A program made the translations under genes and the position numbers. Of a stretch of DNA of 64,000 nucleotides, positions 62,051 through 64,000 are shown one piece after another. The notes below the pieces were generated by a model. The model did not search any database. It was not told the DNA's origin and saw only the letters and a program-made list of their open reading frames with translations. The first letter of the stretch is position 1; every line of letters begins with the position of its first letter. Source of the DNA: Fimbriimonadales bacterium (lineage in GTDB: Bacteria; Armatimonadota; Fimbriimonadia; Fimbriimonadales; GBS-DC); the NCBI GenBank assembly GCA_025998675.1, contig AP024673.1, positions 248,001 to 312,000 of the forward strand, given 5' to 3'.

Positions 62051-62854
62051 TCAGGCGAGGGGTATCTGCTCGGCGCGGGCTTGCGTGAGCAGGTGCGCCC
62101 GCAGCGCGTCGCCGACCGCCTCCAGCTGTCCCGCCGCGACGCCTGCGCGCAGTTGGAAGGTGTAGCGCGCCGTCTCCAGCGTGATAGGTCCGCGCAATTC
62201 GAGGGGCGTCTGTAGCGCTGGGTGGGTAAACGCCGCGCAGGCGCGCTCCAGCCATGCGCGTGCAGCGTCCAGTCCGTAGTCGGCGGCGAGGCTCACCTCC
62301 AGGCTCAGCGTCGCGCGCCCGCGACTGTGGTTCGTCACGCGGCTGATGCTACTGTTCGCCAGCGTAATCAGCCGTCCCTGCGCGTCGCGAATGCGCGTGA
62401 TGCGCATGCCCATCGTCTCCACGACACCCTGCACGCCGTCGATGGTCACCTCGTCGCCGACGGCGAACTGGTCTTCCACGAGGATAAAAAAGCCGTTCAG
62501 CACATCGCGCACGATTTGCTGGGCGCCGAGGCTGATGGCAAGCCCCGTGACGCCCGCCGTCGCCAGCACGGGCGCGAGGTTGACCCCCACCGCGCCCAGC
62601 ACGCTCAGAAGCCCCACAAACAGCAGTCCATAGCTCAGCACGCTGTTGAGCAGTGTGCTGACTGTGTTAATCTGCGCCTGTCGGCGTTCGGAGGCGTCGA
62701 TTTTGCGGGTCAGCGCGCGGGTAATCAGCCCAATCACCCGACCACCCAGCCAGCGCGCCACAAGGAGCAGCGCGACAATCAGGGCGACCTGAAGCGCGTT
62801 CAGCACAATAGCGTCGCCGCGCTGCTCCCAGAAGCGTTGTAAAGTCTCGCCCAC
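62051..62854 (-). CDS. MscS-family mechanosensitive ion channel
   Basis: 267 aa, GTG start. One to three membrane helices, with the pore-lining Gly/Ala-rich helix NLAPVLATAGVTGLAISLGAQQIVRDVLNGFFIL, then the beta domain VGDEVTIDGVQGVVETMGMRITRIRDAQGRLITLANSSISRVTNHSRG. Opens under membrane tension to release solutes during osmotic downshift. Shorter C-terminal domain than E. coli MscS is possible. Likely cotranscribed upstream of mutS only weakly, since mutS has its own -10. Confidence 0.92.
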   Translation of the reverse strand: MGETLQRFWEQRGDAIVLNALQVALIVALLLVARWLGGRVIGLITRALTRKIDASERRQAQINTVSTLLNSVLSYGLLFVGLLSVLGAVGVNLAPVLATAGVTGLAISLGAQQIVRDVLNGFFILVEDQFAVGDEVTIDGVQGVVETMGMRITRIRDAQGRLITLANSSISRVTNHSRGRATLSLEVSLAADYGLDAARAWLERACAAFTHPALQTPLELRGPITLETARYTFQLRAGVAAGQLEAVGDALRAHLLTQARAEQIPLA

Positions 62855-62882
62855 GATGGAGTCCTATTTCCCGCGCGCTGCG

Positions 62883-63737
62883 TCAGTCCCACTTCTCCCA
62901 CAGGTCGGGGCGCTGCGTGCGGGTATATTCCACCGAGGAGCAGAAGGTGTTGTTGTTGCGCTCGCATTCCGATTCGGGCAGCCCGTACAGCGCCTCGAAC
63001 GGCGTCGCTTTCGTGTGCCCGTCGGCGAAGACCACATTCACCTGCTTCGCGTGGCGTCCGTGCGGGCGCTGATGGAAGGCGGGCGGGAAGCCCGGCGCGA
63101 CATTGAACCCATAGTGCTGCCACTCGGTGCGCATAAACGGCGAGTGAACAACATTCATATAGAACCCATTCTGCTCCCACAGCGGTCGGCTCGAGGGACC
63201 CGACGGTACCGCGTCCATGACCATCACATGGCTGGCGGGCGCGGTAAGTTGCGCGAGGCTCTTACTCGGCGGGTACACACTCGGCGGGAAGGAGCATCCC
63301 GCAGAGAAGCCCATCGGCGAGGGGTACGCTGCGCCGTAGCCAATCCGTCCCTCGCATGCCAGACGCCTGCCTGTGCCTGCTTCGGGGCTGGTAATCGGCT
63401 TCGCGCTGGGACAGCGGGAGTAGAGGTTATCCTTCGAGTAGGGCTGCAGCCAGTAGAGGTAGCCGATGGAGGTGCAGCTTGTGTAGCCGCCGCCGCAAAA
63501 GCCGGGCGGTGGAATCAGCTGGTTCTCGGCAAGCGGGTACACCTCGTCGTAGTCCTGCACATACATCATCGCCGCTGTGCCGACCTGACGCAGGTTGCTC
63601 AGACACATCGTCTGGCGCGCCTTCTCGCGCGCCTGCGCGAACACAGGGAAGAGAATCGCCGCTAAAATGGCGATGATTGCAATAACCACCAGCAGTTCGA
63701 TAAGCGTAAACCCGTTCCGTCGCTTCATTGCTTGCAT
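62883..63737 (-). CDS. DUF1559 protein with type IV pilin-like N-terminal methylation site
   Basis: 284 aa from ATG 63737; ATG 63728 is also possible. [20 protein letters not shown] is a class III prepilin signal with cleavage after Gly and Glu at +5. [23 protein letters not shown] follows. The body ends in [15 protein letters not shown], the conserved H-x-G late motif (FxDGH). A pseudopilin-like surface protein exported by a type II/IV system; such genes occur in large numbers in Armatimonadota and Planctomycetes. A TATAAT box sits 7 nt before ATG 63737. Confidence 0.93.
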   Translation of the reverse strand: MQAMKRRNGFTLIELLVVIAIIAILAAILFPVFAQAREKARQTMCLSNLRQVGTAAMMYVQDYDEVYPLAENQLIPPPGFCGGGYTSCTSIGYLYWLQPYSKDNLYSRCPSAKPITSPEAGTGRRLACEGRIGYGAAYPSPMGFSAGCSFPPSVYPPSKSLAQLTAPASHVMVMDAVPSGPSSRPLWEQNGFYMNVVHSPFMRTEWQHYGFNVAPGFPPAFHQRPHGRHAKQVNVVFADGHTKATPFEALYGLPESECERNNNTFCSSVEYTRTQRPDLWEKWD

Positions 63738-63744
63738 ATTTGCA

Positions 63745-63750
63745 ATTATA
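63745..63750 (-). promoter_or_regulatory. -10 box (TATAAT) of the DUF1559 gene, leaderless configuration
   Basis: GGGTATAAT on the minus strand with 7 nt to ATG 63737. If ATG 63728 is used the leader would be about 9 nt, still without a ribosome binding site. Confidence 0.6.
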
Positions 63751-63854
63751 CCCCAGTGGAGTGGGCTTAACAAGATCTCTCATAAGGCTGTTCTGAATCG
63801 CCGGGAATACCTTTCCATCCCTTCGTGCGTCTAATCGTGCAGGAGGTACCAGCG

Positions 63855-64000
63855 ATGCGTACAAGCTTATGGCTGTGCGGTATAGTGGCGGCGGCGCTGA
63901 GCGGCTGCGGCGGCGACGCCAGTCCCAAACCGCCCGAGGAGGCAACCCAGCCTGTGCAAATTACGGATGAAACCCGCGCGGCGAACCTGCAGTTCGCCCT
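63855..64000 (+). CDS. Start of an exported lipoprotein gene, cut by the window edge
   Basis: ATG 63855 with AGGAGG (63841-63846) eight nt upstream. 48 codons are visible and open to the edge. MRTSLWLCGIVAAALSGCGG is a lipoprotein signal with lipobox LSGC (lipidated Cys at residue 18), followed by a Pro/Glu-rich linker. The protein family cannot be told from this fragment; substrate-binding proteins of ABC transporters often begin like this. Confidence 0.75.
   Translation, partial: MRTSLWLCGIVAAALSGCGGDASPKPPEEATQPVQITDETRAANLQFA

Noticed and set aside
59490-62165. An 891-residue plus-strand open frame opposite mutS
   Set aside because: It is the antisense of the well-conserved mutS gene; its translation is Arg/Gln/Val-rich with no domain, as expected from high-GC shadow frames.

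Overview
The window looks like chromosomal DNA of a high-GC, probably diderm bacterium, most likely a member of the Armatimonadota. This rests on several signs. The type IV pilin-like DUF1559 protein at 62883-63737 carries the phrase [13 protein letters not shown], which I associate with that phylum. There is a Planctomycete-type PSCyt1/DUF1549/DUF1553 protein (31830-34700). Five secreted proteins end in dockerin-like EF-hand pairs (VDDADLLxVLFxFG). A predicted porin plus MlaE/MlaF-type transporter genes imply an outer membrane. The phylum assignment is inference; no rRNA or tRNA gene is visible.

Layout. 1-919 (minus): ispH, cut by the window edge. 1005-2561: secreted beta-propeller with dockerin tail. 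2637-16435: a tightly coupled surface-polysaccharide operon (MocA-type oxidoreductase, flippase, FkbM methyltransferase, epimerase, four GT4 glycosyltransferases, Wzy-like polymerase, GNAT acetyltransferase, DegT aminotransferase, MNT-like nucleotidyltransferase, initiating sugar-phosphate transferase, mutarotase-fold protein), most genes joined by ATGA overlaps. Oxidoreductase, aminotransferase and acetyltransferase together suggest an N-acetylated amino sugar is made for the glycan. 16485-20194 (minus): two secreted dockerin-tailed proteins. 20261-23590 (minus): LacI regulator, 3-hydroxyisobutyrate dehydrogenase family enzyme, DUF3800 protein, zinc-ribbon membrane protein. 23821-26994: secreted 14-repeat WD40 protein and a HEAT-TlpA fusion. 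27001-31830: an accessory island bounded by two copies of the end of a DUF1553 gene, holding two HEAT-like paralogues and a large secreted protein with an HExxH motif whose frame runs through a 13-base poly-G tract. 31830-37493 (minus): DUF1553 protein, GT2, membrane protein, trpB. 37559-44139: FAD oxidoreductase, a GRDP-like Cys/Gly-tailed protein, a membrane protein, a LolA-like protein and an M1 aminopeptidase with dockerin tail. 44139-45038: four tandem copies of a 226-bp inverted-repeat element. 45264-47978: class I ribonucleotide reductase behind a strong leader hairpin. 47946-51128: single-chain restriction-modification-like protein. 51496-53042: mlaE/mlaF. 53039-57051: CrtI-type desaturase, porin, dihydrolipoyl dehydrogenase. 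57201-59380: thiolase and an alcohol dehydrogenase interrupted by an in-frame amber codon. 59391-63737 (minus): mutS, mscS-type channel, DUF1559 pilin-like protein. 63855-64000: start of a lipoprotein gene.

A theme runs across the window. At twelve genes on both strands a -10-like box (GGTATAAT, GGTACACT, GGGTAGAAT and similar) lies only 6-9 nt before the start codon, leaving no room for a Shine-Dalgarno site. Other genes, mostly inside operons, have clear AGGAGG-type sites. This points to extensive leaderless transcription for first genes of transcription units. The most system-like novelty candidates are the 27.0-31.8 kb island with its poly-G tract, the inverted-repeat elements that share ends but carry different interiors, and the dockerin-like tail shared by five unrelated secreted proteins.
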